This document shows positions 53,364 through 63,535 of a stretch of 64,000 nt of DNA, one piece after another. The stretch covers positions 1,240,001-1,304,000 of the forward strand of contig JAWWNJ010000053.1 in the NCBI GenBank assembly GCA_037176885.1, given 5' to 3'. Under the pieces are notes generated by a model, which saw only the letters and a list, made by a program, of their open reading frames with translations, ran no database searches and was not told where the DNA came from. The stretch is from Favolaschia claudopus (Eukaryota; Basidiomycota; Agaricomycetes; Agaricales; Mycenaceae). Each line of letters begins with the position of its first letter. The first letter of the stretch is position 1. A program made the position numbers and the translations under genes.

Positions 53364-54600
53364 TAATTCTATAAATCAATTACAAGGGATTTGTGGACGT
53401 AGGATATTCCTACAAGTCACTACACGTCATGCCGAGGTGGCTGCCGCCGTATCACGATCAAGGAGCACGGTCCGAAGGAGGACAATGATACCGAGGCCAT
53501 TAGTGCCAATTCGGGCAATATTGATTGGGCCGCAGCGGGCCACTGTCATAACATAATGATCGGGATAAGGATGTGGATTGAATGCACTTTTGATCTATTT
53601 CCTGTTCTGGACACCAAGGATAGGGCGAGGGCATAGCGGGCCCTAGGTTTCTCTCACCATATACCCGTTTGTATATTGTTCGGTCTCTTATTATTTATTA
53701 GTGAAAGGTATAAAAGGCATCGTATCCTGTACTGGTGCTCTAGTGGATTCCCTCCTCTCGTTGTGAGCGTCAGGCCAGTGTTGGCTTCGTGAACAACCAG
53801 ACGTTGGACTCCATTCGAGATAAACTCCAGAAGCTTATTTGTTTTCTTTGGTTTGTTTCGTCGATATATATTGTCTGTTGGATCATATCGTACGCGTGGA
53901 ATATTGGAATTTGAACCTACGGGACGCGTGAAATTATAAGAACTTTTGACCTACGGGACGCGTGAAACAGTTATCGGACATCTTTCGCGAGTGATATATA
54001 TTGGCGGCTTACAAGCAACTTAAACACCTAAACCTCTTGAGAAGAGTTACATCTCAAACCTTTGTTGAAACCCACACTTCCTGTGTCAACATAGGACTCG
54101 TATAGACGTTCTCTGTACAAAGTCAGCAATCGCGAAAGCTTGAGTTTAGTATATTTTGAGTGTTAGAATAGTTGGATTGCCACAGTCTATACTGGACTGG
54201 AACCCCGAACCTCGCACGTCGATCTTATAGTGGTTTAGGATTATATTTGGGATTTGATTGGGGATTTAATTCCTTTCATTTCTTAGGTGTTTTCCACAGT
54301 TGCCCTATAGTCAGCGTTTCATCTGGAGCCCACCGCGAGGGGTTCATCCATCTATTTCTATACTTCAAAGTAGAAATCTCAAGCCAAGTTTGGACTTGTT
54401 GCGTATAGAAATATCTCTACCTTCCTATGAGCAAACGAAGGAATATTCACTCTTGCTGATGGACTACGTGATTCGCGGCGCTTTGCTGACTCCGGCAAGA
54501 GGGACGACAAAGGAGAGGCTTCATTATTTAGTAGATACCATTGATGCCGACATGTTCCTCCGTGCCGACAAGGTTACGGTGTAAATATACTGCTTTTTTT
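53364..54600. other. Possible solo LTR and short frames
   Basis: From about 53548 (TGTCATAACATAATGATCGG) the sequence looks like a gypsy-type LTR start. A TATA box (TATAAAAGG) is at 53709-53717, and a repeated word ACCTACGGGACGCGTGAAA is at 53915-53933 and 53949-53967. A second LTR or Pol is not in the window and I cannot place the right end. A frame at 54300-54584 has no known domain. Confidence 0.35.
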
Positions 54601-54647
54601 TTGCATGGTATCAATGCCTAAGATTATATTGTCTGACACTACCTGAT

Positions 54648-54712
54648 AAGCCTTGCCCTCGTCGCTTATCAGGTCTGAACAGGCCATCAGGTTCGGTCAG
54701 CACCTGATAAGG
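54648..54712. repeat. Cluster of CCTGATAAG inverted words
   Basis: ACCTGATAAGCC, GCTTATCAGGT and ACCTGATAAGG lie within 65 bases, making two alternative hairpins. Confidence 0.5.
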
Positions 54713-54920
54713 TAATTTCGATTTTTCCGCATAGCAGAGGGAGGGTGTGCATAGATCTTAACAAAACGTCCAAAACGCGCTGGAGGGATGAAGAACACGG
54801 CCGTTGTTTGGCATTGAATGGTTGCCACGTGATGAAAGCGGAGCTTGAAAAGGGCCTCATGGTAGGGAGTAACGCGAAGGTTCAAGGGAATTGCATCAGC
54901 AAATTCCCAGAGATATTATG
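54697..54920 (-). pseudogene. Protein-like fragment, family not recognised
   Basis: On the minus strand the frame reads WEFADAIPLNLRVTPYHEAL, then FKLRFHHVATIQCQTTAVFF and FGRFVKIYAHPPS. It reads like real protein and is open upstream past its first ATG, but it ends after 75 residues. I know no family for it; it may be an exon of a lost gene. Confidence 0.3.
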
Positions 54921-55286
54921 ATTGATTGTTGATATTGTAACTGATCCGGAGGCTTGTAAACCAAACGATTGCGTAAGATATGTTCGCAATCCGACCGCAA
55001 CCCGATGAAGAGTGATTTTGTGGAATATATTCCTCTCCTTTTAGACTTGTATCATTCTTCCAAGCGATTCTGTGCTCAGAGCATTGGGCGTTGCATGCAG
55101 AAATTGTGGGATGAGTGACGACCTTTTGACTTCTCCTCACCGTTATAACTCGCGACGACATTTTCCCAGCAACTTTGGCTCGTTCAGCGCCGCACGACCC
55201 ATTCACAACCTAGCGCAAGAGCTCATACTTATTGGACCCGCCTATTTTATCATCGGGTTATCAACCGATCATGATGCCCAGTCAAA

Positions 55287-56601
55287 ACCGGTCATGCTGG
55301 CATATGCCCCGATCGGCTGATTTCTGCTGGACTTGCTGAGATCTGCTAGTTTCTGCAGCCTCGACTTTTCTTCGCGAAAAACAATTTAGAAAAACTGTTG
55401 TCTGGAGATAAAATAAACAAAACTGTCTCCCATCGTACGATTTTCGGACTTCACAAAATTACAAAAGTTTTGAGAACAGGCGGCGAGAACATGATGTCAT
55501 AGCCGCTGTCGGACTTTGAAATACATCTTCCTTCGCTACCACCACCATGTCCCTTCTCCCATCCCCACTCTCACTCGAGCACGCCGCCGCCGGTTCATCT
55601 TACACCTACCGATACCTCTTGGGCATCGTGTAATCAACTCTTCAGCGACACAGGCCCCCTCAAAATCCCCCTATGGTCCGAGAAGCGAGGCTGGATTTCT
55701 CTCGTCCCGCCCTTTGGTTTTCGTCCCCGCGGATCCCGCCACCGTGCTATGTGAGTTTTCTATGCAGGTATGCTTCCCCTCTCGCCCCCGCCACCTCTGC
55801 CACTCACTTTATATGCACGTTACGCTCGATACAGCTATATCTCTACTCTACCCGCTGCCTTCCAGACCAACGCTTTCTTGGAGTGGGATCCTGTAGGTTT
55901 TCTCTTCTACATCTCGTTCTGTGTACTAACTGCTTCCTGTCGTTCGACGGACAGCAGGTGGTGTGATGCGCACACGATCTACCGGTGAGTTCAGATTTTT
56001 GTCATGTTTCGCCCATCTAATTGCTTTCTCCCTCACAGATAAACGTTGTCTTCTCCTTACAATATCATCTCGTCGTGGTAAGTTGTAAATCTGAATATAG
56101 GTCCTCTTTGGTATGTCTACATTTCCGTTCCTGTACATGTACTGATCTTCTTGCAGATCTTCTAATAACCCTCGCATATATCAACGCCGTCTACAGCCCA
56201 TTGCAGGAAGCCCGTTCGGTCCCAAGACAACCCGAGATCTATAGCAGCGGGGTGTCGGGCAAGGGGAGTGTCATGCGCACTTCAGGGAAGTCGGCGTGAC
56301 TTGGGCGCAGCGTGGGAGTCGGCGCGCGCTGTAGTAGGGCTACGGCAGTGGCGTCGAGGGCCGCAGTAGAGCACAATGTGTAGTAGGTAGAGGTGCAATG
56401 AATATTGATTCATCGATACAATTGCGTGCCCGCAATAGCAGAGCCAACATCAGCAGACCATAGCACCTCCAGCAGAATGCAGCATCTCCCAGCAGAAACC
56501 AGCACATTTTTCCCCTGCTCCAGTCCGGAAAAGTTGCTGATTTCTGCTTAAAGCAGGACAGCAGAAATTAGCCAATCGGGGCATATCCCAGCATGACCGG
56601 T
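55287..56601. mobile_element. 1.3-kb inverted-repeat element enclosing a gene-like stretch
   Basis: ACCGGTCATGCTGGCATATG and the following CCCCGATCGGCTGATTTCTGC pair with the right end (CAGAAATTAGCCAATCGGGG ... CAGCATGACCGGT). The word CAGCAGAAA recurs near both ends. No target duplication is evident. Between the arms lies the frame starting at 55547. Confidence 0.6.
55547..56299 (+). CDS. Possible multi-exon gene, product unknown
   Basis: An ATG in good context (CCACCATG, 55547) opens a short frame (MSLLPSPLSLEHAAAGSSYT). A better stretch follows: LFSDTGPLKIPLWSEKRGWI, then VPPFGFRPRGSRHRA, a likely intron from GTGAGTTTTC to GATACAG, and YISTLPAAFQTNAFLEWDPV with a hydrophobic run GFLFYISFCVLT. 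A last exon may end YINAVYSPLQEARSVPRQPE and SVMRTSGKSA at 56299. At least one break near the start is not explained by an intron, so the model is incomplete. The protein may have membrane segments. It lies wholly inside an inverted repeat, so it could be a captured gene fragment. Confidence 0.35.
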
Positions 56602-56894
56602 ATGATGGTGTTGCTCTTGATTGTGCCGATTGCGAAGCGATTGTGCCGATTATATCCGGACAAAATCGGCTCGTAATTTTGCCGGGACTTTGCTGATGTG
56701 GTCTACTCTGCCTCTGGGAGACTAGGCTCTGTTTCACTCGGAGCAACGGTACGACAGTGTAATCGTAAATCGCACCGAACCCGGTTTGCGTTTTGCGCGC
56801 GCATACGCCTTGCTGCGCTGCACGTTGCCGAGTGGACGTAAAGTCGATCTCGGATGTTTCGTCTCCGTTACGCGTTACGTTCCAGTCATCCTAC

Positions 56895-57038
56895 CGTACT
56901 TATAATTTCGGTCAATTCGTCTGTCACGCGTCACGCTCGACTTTTTTTTTATTGCGGCAATAATTTTTTCTCGATTTATCGGATTTATTGGCGCAAGTCG
57001 AAAAATCACCTGATGACGAATTGACTGAAATTGTACGG
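56895..57038. mobile_element. 144-bp MITE with CCGTAC ends
   Basis: CCGTACTTATAATTTCGGTC continuing AATTCG, and the inverse GAATTGACTGAAATTGTACGG; TA on both sides (56893-56894, 57039-57040). The family is that of 18235-18477. It abuts GC-rich repeat copy 4. Confidence 0.8.
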
Positions 57039-57040
57039 TA

Positions 57041-57237
57041 CAAGCTTAAGCACCCCGCCTTCGGCAGGGCCGGCTCGCTGCGCTCGCGTCCCTACCTACG
57101 GCTGGTGCACAGCTTGTCGGGGCTCCGCCCCAAACCCCGGGGCTTATAGTTTTTTTTCTCCTGGATTGCGTGCCCTCGGCGCCGCACTACCGCTCGCTGC
57201 ACTCGCGGTGCGCGGCGCCCTCTTGTACTGCCGCATA
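57041..57237 (+). repeat. GC-rich hairpin repeat, copy 4
   Basis: CAAGCTTAAGCACCCCGCCT, GCTCGCTGCGCTCGC, GGGGCTCCGCCCC and CTCGGCGCCGCACTACCGCT in the same order as copies 1 and 3. Confidence 0.7.
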
Positions 57238-57344
57238 GCCTCACTACTGGCCAGGTACGGCATATAATAGAACTTCAAGTCAAGTCAAGTCAAGTCAGCA
57301 ATGGAAAGCGGAGGAAAGCTGGACTGCGGGCCGGGCTCTAGAGT

Positions 57345-60300
57345 TCACAGAGCAATCATTGCTTTTCGCGCTACGTCGTAAGTTCCCATTCGGAAGTCTC
57401 GACGGCGAACGATATCGCGAAGTTGATCACCAGCGCGCGATCTCTGTTTCTGCTGTCGATCATGCCTTGCTGTATGATCGAGCAGGGCCCGAAGTGTTTT
57501 GACCACAGACTGAGTAGCTCAAAGGGCGTCAAAGGCTTGGCCCTCGCGCCACCGTGCTTCTTCGCTGCCCAAGGTTTCGAGTCTGAGGCCCTGGCGTTCA
57601 AGTTCTACAAAATCAGACGGCAAAAACAGCCTTTCATGCTCCACTGGAACGGAAGGCGACTGCTGCGACTGGAGCGCCACCTTGTCGCCTACCTGGGGCA
57701 TAATCTCCCGCTGTTCTCTCCGCCATCCGGTAAGACGTGTGTCGAGTTTGGAGCGCCGCTTCGCAATTTCCGATGCAAGGGACTGTAAGTCCTGTTCTTT
57801 TGACTCTTTTACTGCCCGTTGAATTTTACGCCTATCAATTAATTGCAGTGAAAAGAAAAGTTGGATCTACATACTGGTCTTCCTCAATCATCAAAGCGTC
57901 GTTAATGAACCGGGCAATTCTATTTCTGGGCACCATACTGCCTTCGAAGCGTTCATCCTCCGCCAGCATTCGCTGGTAAATGGCCTGCTGAGATGGAACT
58001 GGAGAATCGTTGAATACCCTTTCCTCCAGCGGAATGCGACTTGCCTTTACTTGTGTTGTGTCGATAAACACTGATTATTTCCTTGCCGACCCGTCGTGGA
58101 GTGCGATCCATGATCTTCCACTTCTTGACGAGGTCACCAGCCGAAGCAGAGAGGCCATTGAAATGCCGAAGTTTATCTTCAAACTGCTGCTTCCCTCTGC
58201 GCAGCTCCGATGCCAACATTTCACCTAACTCAGGACATTAAGCGATAAACAGAAGGTAGAAGAAACACGCACCGATACCAGCGGTTTTCTTGTAATTCCA
58301 ATCGTTCTGATGGTCAATAATGGTATCTTGTCGATGACCATTGTTCATCTAACGAACATGCGGCCCCAGTTGATTGGCCTCTGGCCACCACTGCTCCGCT
58401 GTCTCGCCATGAAGATGTCCTACGCAACTCAGATAAGCAGTTCCGTACTTATACATACAGTCTTCCTGATGCCCTTGAATGTGAAGAGATGGCACACCCC
58501 AGCGCATCTTCTTCACTTTATCGAGAACATCAGGAAAATTCTTGGCGATTCGACTTTCGAGATGAATTGTATGTTGGACGACGTGTCGTAGGACACCAAA
58601 GAACTTGTAGATACTGAAGCTGTTGTCACGCCACGTGGCGTGACAGCCCTCACTCGCGTCTTGCTCAAAGCGTCCGTGTGAGGTTAGATTTACTCACATA
58701 GAGTACAGGTCCCAACATTGTATACTCGCATGCGATGTCGTACGTCGCCATCTCATCCACGTCATTGATTTCGAAACACAGTTCGAAAGTCATCTTTCCA
58801 CGCCCATTGTACAGGCGCAGAGACGAGACCAGCGCGTAATCCCCATTAGAAAACCTATTTTCAAGGTCAATGGTCAAGTTGCACACAGCTCGATTACGCA
58901 CTTTTCACCGTAGTGTAAGTCAACACTGCTCAGAATAAAGACATGACTGCACTGAGCGTTTACTGTGCCGGTGATTGCCATATTCTTGAACTTTTTCTTG
59001 TCCTTTTTGTTAACCGCTTTCAGATAATTACATGTTGATTTCTTCGTCGATCAGTTTGGGTGGATCGGTACAATTACTGACATACCTCTGTTGATCCGGG
59101 ATCTTCCTTCAGATAAGCTCGATAGTCTCGGTCCACTGGGAAGTGATCTTTTCCCTTGCAAAGTGAGACATCGTCCGGATTCGAATTCTTCTTGTATTGA
59201 TTGCATTGAAAATTGCCGTCCAGAGTGCGTTGCATCTGATTGAGATGACTTAGAGAAGGAATCAGACAGCGCAACTGAGATCGAATTAATGTGTCTTACC
59301 GCAGGAATTCCGGCGTTTTCACCGAGGAAGCATTTGAAGCCGGGCTCAGGGCATGCGGGACAGTACAAAACAAGGTTCCCTTCCGGGCGATGAGGCAGCA
59401 AGCGATCGACATCTGCCCCAATCTCTTGAGCATCGTCAAGTAATCCCAAAAACGAATGGATCGAAGAAAGTTGGAATACGGATCCTTCAAAATATTCAAT
59501 GAGTATTTGAAGCAGCGGAAAATTTAAATCTTAATGGCCGACCGGAACGTCCGCAGTGAAAGAATTATCAGTAAGCCGTCGCAACGCGCCCATGTAGTCG
59601 TAAGAGGCTTTTTCAGATTCCAAATTATGGAGGTGACACTCCTTCAACACCGTGAAGGTAAACGCGGATTTCGTCTCTTTCATTGTAGCGGGAAATAATC
59701 GGGCTCGCATGAGTTGTCGAGTTTTATTGGGCGGATTTTCGTGGCACCCACAAAACGCCACTCGTGTCGCATGAACCCCGTTATGATGAACAATCGTGAA
59801 TTTCCGGCTGCCGGTAGATGAAGGACAGAGGGCGCCAGAATGGCCATGGAAATATCGTGACGAACGAAAAATCCATCAGAAGTATTCCAGACCTCTGCCC
59901 AAGTTGAGATGCTTCGTCTTGAAGCACTCGACGCATGTGGCCCGATATTCCGTACAGTCATGGCATTGCACAATAACCGGTCGAGCCCCGCAATCACAAA
60001 GCGCACCCGAATTGATACGCTCATCTGATTCAGATTTGACGAGAAGATCCCCCAGCTCGTTGAGATGTTCCTCGTAATCGTCCAGCAGTCCAACATTCTT
60101 AGTCATATCAGAATCTAGTAGGATCGACTTAAAGATCATACCTGAGTCTTTCTCGTGTTTTCTTGTTCCGGTGGAGATGGAGGTGAATTTTGGGTCCCCG
60201 AGGGAAGGGTCGCTGACGAGTTAGGGCTTGGGATGCGCCCAGTGATCTCGTTTACTTCCCGAGAGCCTGACTCGCTAGTTGTCGTGAAGTGAATGCGTTT

Positions 60301-60396
60301 GAGCCGTGGATTCTCAAACGCAACATGAAGTTGCCAGTAGGGACACTCTTGCGCTTTCCGAGTGAAAGGCGAGACATCGAGATGGTTTTTACGCAC
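57345..60396 (-). pseudogene. KDZ transposase with CxC2 cysteine cluster, decayed
   Basis: Minus-strand exons follow the KDZ plan. There is an N-terminal leader with an intron near 60136, then the CxC2 cluster (CDCGARPVIVQCHDC, CVECFKTKH). Next come VWNTSDGFF, NGVHATRVAFCGCHENPP, RARLFPATMKETKSAFTF, NLVLYCPACPEPG and DGNFQCNQYKKN. The catalytic part shows TYDIACEY with the first Asp, then WGVPSLHIQGHQEDC and GETAEQWWPEANQLG with the Glu. The tail has SAGDLVKKWKIMDRTPRRVG and PRNRIARFINDALMIEEDQ. Reading needs frame jumps near 59870-59890, and there is an in-frame TGA in the tail (after GQAFDAL), so this copy is probably dead. KDZ elements are cut-and-paste transposons abundant in Agaricomycetes. 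The natural start is not certain. Confidence 0.8.
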
Positions 60397-60721
60397 AAAA
60401 AAAATCCCACTCTCTCAGATTTCACTAGTACGAAGTAAATGAAGTATATTTGAACTCACTGCCTATGCATGAGAAGCCTTTTGTGCGAAATAACTGCATA
60501 ACACTATACATCTCTAAAATGCTTTGGGGCAAAGATATGGTAATGAATAGATCGACTACCTACGCAGTCAATGGGAAATGTTTTGTGATATGGGAAGGAA
60601 ATACGGTAAATGATGTGCCGACTACCTATGCAGTTTGGGCCCAATTTTGTTTGATTAGGAAATCAATCCTATCCCGAGGGTAAGTAATCTTGGCGGACAT
60701 GATATCGGCCAGGAGACTCAC

Positions 60722-61281
60722 CTAGTAGATGAAACCTTTATAATCATCCCATTCCACGAGAGATGACAAATCAGCAGTGCGAATGACAATGACCTCGTCC
60801 GATTGAAAAACCGGAATGGGTGCCTTGCGCTCCCATGGTTTCCACTCGTCACGTCCCTTCATATACAACTCGATTTGTGTGTAATGTGTAATGCCTTGTT
60901 TCTCCAGGAGCGGCATGTAACAATCAAGACGAAATTTCTTGTCAGCACCAGCATACACCCCGTCGATAACATTCCGCCCCGCAGATGTCTATGAAGCATT
61001 AAAATGAGGTGAATGTAAGCAGATAAGTTCATCGTACCTTGGTCCAAATCAACAATCTGAGAGGGAATTCTATGTCAAGAGCGAAACCCATTTGAGCCGG
61101 GGAATTGCTTGAACGACTCGAAGAGGCCTTTATGTATGTGAGGAGGAAGTGCGTGATTTGTAACTAAACACAAACCTGGTTGGGTACAGCTTGAAGAGGC
61201 CGAACAGGTGGGGTCTATGAAAGCATCATCAGTTCAGCTCTGCAAGCAGTTTCGATTATCACATACCCCTCGGGTGCTCAT
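60722..61281 (-). CDS. Small conserved-looking protein next to KDZ, four exons, intact
   Basis: Exons 61281-61267, 61214-61176, 61127-61038 and 60988-60722 join in frame to 136 residues; introns are 52, 48 and 49 bases with GT...AG borders. The N-terminus is short and Ser/Pro-rich (MSTRGTPPVRPLQAVPNQ). The folded part reads MGFALDIEFPLRLLIWTK, then VIDGVYAGADKKFRLDCYMP, then QGITHYTQIELYMKGRDEWK and SDEVIVIRTADL, ending at 60722. I recall small Agaricomycete proteins of this pattern but know no function. It lies 326 bases upstream of the KDZ gene on the same strand and has no lesion, unlike the KDZ gene. Confidence 0.65.
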
Positions 61282-62392
61282 CTTGTAAACTCTTGTCTTA
61301 GTTTTGGATGGGGCAGCGCATGCCTGAGGAGAGGGGAGAGGCCTGATATTCTAGCTCCACGAATTAACATCCAGGGTAAGCACAAGTAGGTAAGAACATA
61401 CCCGAGGAATAGGCGCTAACTCGCGGCGCACAAGAAATAATTCTCTCACCCCTTCAAGCCTCAAGATTCGTGGATTGAGGGGCTGCGAGATGGCATGATA
61501 CCGTTGAGAACAGCCTGCATGTTGGCCTGGGATACACTGGTTTGAAAGGAATATTAGGTGAAGTCACGAAGCACCCAAACGCCACGCACAATTTGATAGT
61601 ATTCGCCAGAAGATCCAACATCGGTTGTCCCAGTGTTGAGGCGAGGGCGAGTAAGATAGTGGCCTTGATGGCGAGTTGGAAGTGCCGGAGGAGGTGGACC
61701 AGCAAGAGTCCTGAGAATGCCTGAGATATCGCGCTGGTTTTCAGCACGCATATCGCTTTTGAGTCCTCGGTAGCCAGCTTTACGGGCTAGTGGGTAGGCA
61801 ATCACAGGCTCAGAGCGCGAGCGGAGCACAGGAACCATGGAATGGAATGGGGAGACAGACAACACCGAAGTCTCACAGTCGAGCCTTTTAGTGTACTTGT
61901 AGCCTGCTGCTGACGGAGCTTGTCCTTCATAATTAGTCCGCATCTTCGGTTCGAAAAAATGTCCTGACCCTCACTAATTTAGGCGAAAACCCGGAATTAC
62001 TAATGCACTGGATTAGCAAGAAACGACTTGGAGCAACCCTTGTTTGGAATGAAAATCGGTAGTATGCACATGTCTGAATGATGGTTGCGCAAGGTGCATG
62101 CTTGCCAAGTCGGATAATCGGCTGAACGGGCACGGAATAAGCTGATAAATACTGCTGCGGAGGTGATACTGTGCGTAAACTGACTTAGGTCTGCATGGGC
62201 AAGCCGAACACGCAAAATTAAACCGTGGGATAGCTTTTTTGTAACTCCGAGTGTAAGCCGAAAATTCGGCATGGCATCTTGAACTTCAACTTATTGTCCG
62301 CAGAATCCGGAGACTCTGTCAAGGGGCTTACACAGTCACTTGCTTTATCACTTTCGACTTTGGCAACGATCCCCGTTTTGCTTCCATCCCCA
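61282..62392. other. Interval with one doubtful ORF
   Basis: A minus-strand frame with an ATG at 61943 (61554-61943, MRTNYEGQAPSAAGYKYTKR, ending VRGVWVLRDFT) is open for 129 codons but has no domain that I know. Nothing else is supported. Confidence 0.35.
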
Positions 62393-62608
62393 ATGTCGAA
62401 TGGCCCTGGACGGCAGGGTCAATTCTCCTATGCACAAAAAAATCACATCGAATCCTTCATGCCAGCATTCTGTGCTCAACTCGACGCTGGAGTTAACGGT
62501 CTTGCTTTAACAAAGTGGAAGCAGGAAACTGCCAACGACATCCTAGCCTCCCCGCTCTTCGCTGGAAAGCTTGATGTGAGCAACAACTCGCAGAAGGCGT
62601 GGCACGAG
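62393..62608 (+). CDS. Exon 1 of a basidiomycete-type gene, continued outside the window
   Basis: The ATG at 62393 opens 72 codons: MSNGPGRQGQFSYAQKNHIE, then SFMPAFCAQLDAGVNGLALT, KWKQETANDILASPLF and NNSQKAWHE. The exon ends in phase 0 at GAG followed by GTATGT, a good donor site at 62609. I know this opening (a FSxAQ...IE...PAF....W....A..IL....LF motif) from many uncharacterised Agaricomycete proteins. The first intron contains a MITE (62626-63513) and the start of a Tc1 element (63536 to the edge). Whether the rest of the gene follows cannot be seen. Confidence 0.55.
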
Positions 62609-62625
62609 GTATGTCTTCAACTATA

Positions 62626-63513
62626 CTCGGTATTGACAAAAGTAACCGTTAATCCGACGATTGCTTCGCGACCACGTGATATTTCTCCAAGACTTCGAGT
62701 TTGAAAAATACGTCGGGATATTCCTTAAACCTACACAAGTTGTTGTGGGCAACCTCTGTTCCTGACGCTCTTCAGAGCCAGCGCAATTCTGGCAATAGCT
62801 TGAAATTCACCTGTGTCTTTCAACTTCTGCTCATTGTTCAACGGAAATCTCAGCAACTGCACTTCCAGACCACTTTTGACTACCTCTAGCTTGCACATGT
62901 GATCTATTCAAATGTTTCTGCACACTTGCTTTGGCTAGTAAGGGTGGTAAACAAGTCTACAATCTGGAAAACTCTTCGGCCCCTTACTTGACCAAACATG
63001 GGGAATTACGGAAGCCATGGAGGCCTACTCTGGGATAAAAGTATATTGAATGCGTAGGTGATAGGGTTCAGCACTGTCATGGATTAGAAATTAACCAAGA
63101 CTGTAGCTAAATTCTTTGCTCTTAGCATCTTTGAACGGTCACGCAATGATTTGGGTCCGTGCAGGAGGGATGGTTGAAATAGAACCAGTCCAATGTGGAC
63201 AAGAAATTGATGCAATCAGAGATTTGGAGCAGTGAGGGACTGAAATGAATCCTCAAGTATAACCTACCGTCCGAGGGCATGTTCTTGAACTTCAAGAAAA
63301 TTGGAAATGCAGTCATTTATTGCAACAAACAGTGCAAAACAGCCGCAAATTACAATCCGCCGAGAAATCAGTTGTGCTTGATGGATTGGTGCAGGCCTTT
63401 GTCGGGTGCCGTTCAAAACATGCAGGAGAACATTCTGATGCATTTTAACCTATTACATACTGCAATATTCGGACCATACGAGTCGATTCACGGTTACTTT
63501 TGTCAATACCGAT
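62626..63513. mobile_element. 888-bp MITE, CTCGG family, copy 6 (long)
   Basis: CTCGGTATTGACAAAAGTAA and the inverse CGGTTACTTTTGTCAATACC lie between TA dinucleotides (62624-62625 and 63514-63515). It is about 360 bp longer than its relatives and its middle is unrelated to them. No coding sense. Confidence 0.75.
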
Positions 63514-63535
63514 TATAGATACATACACTGACTCG

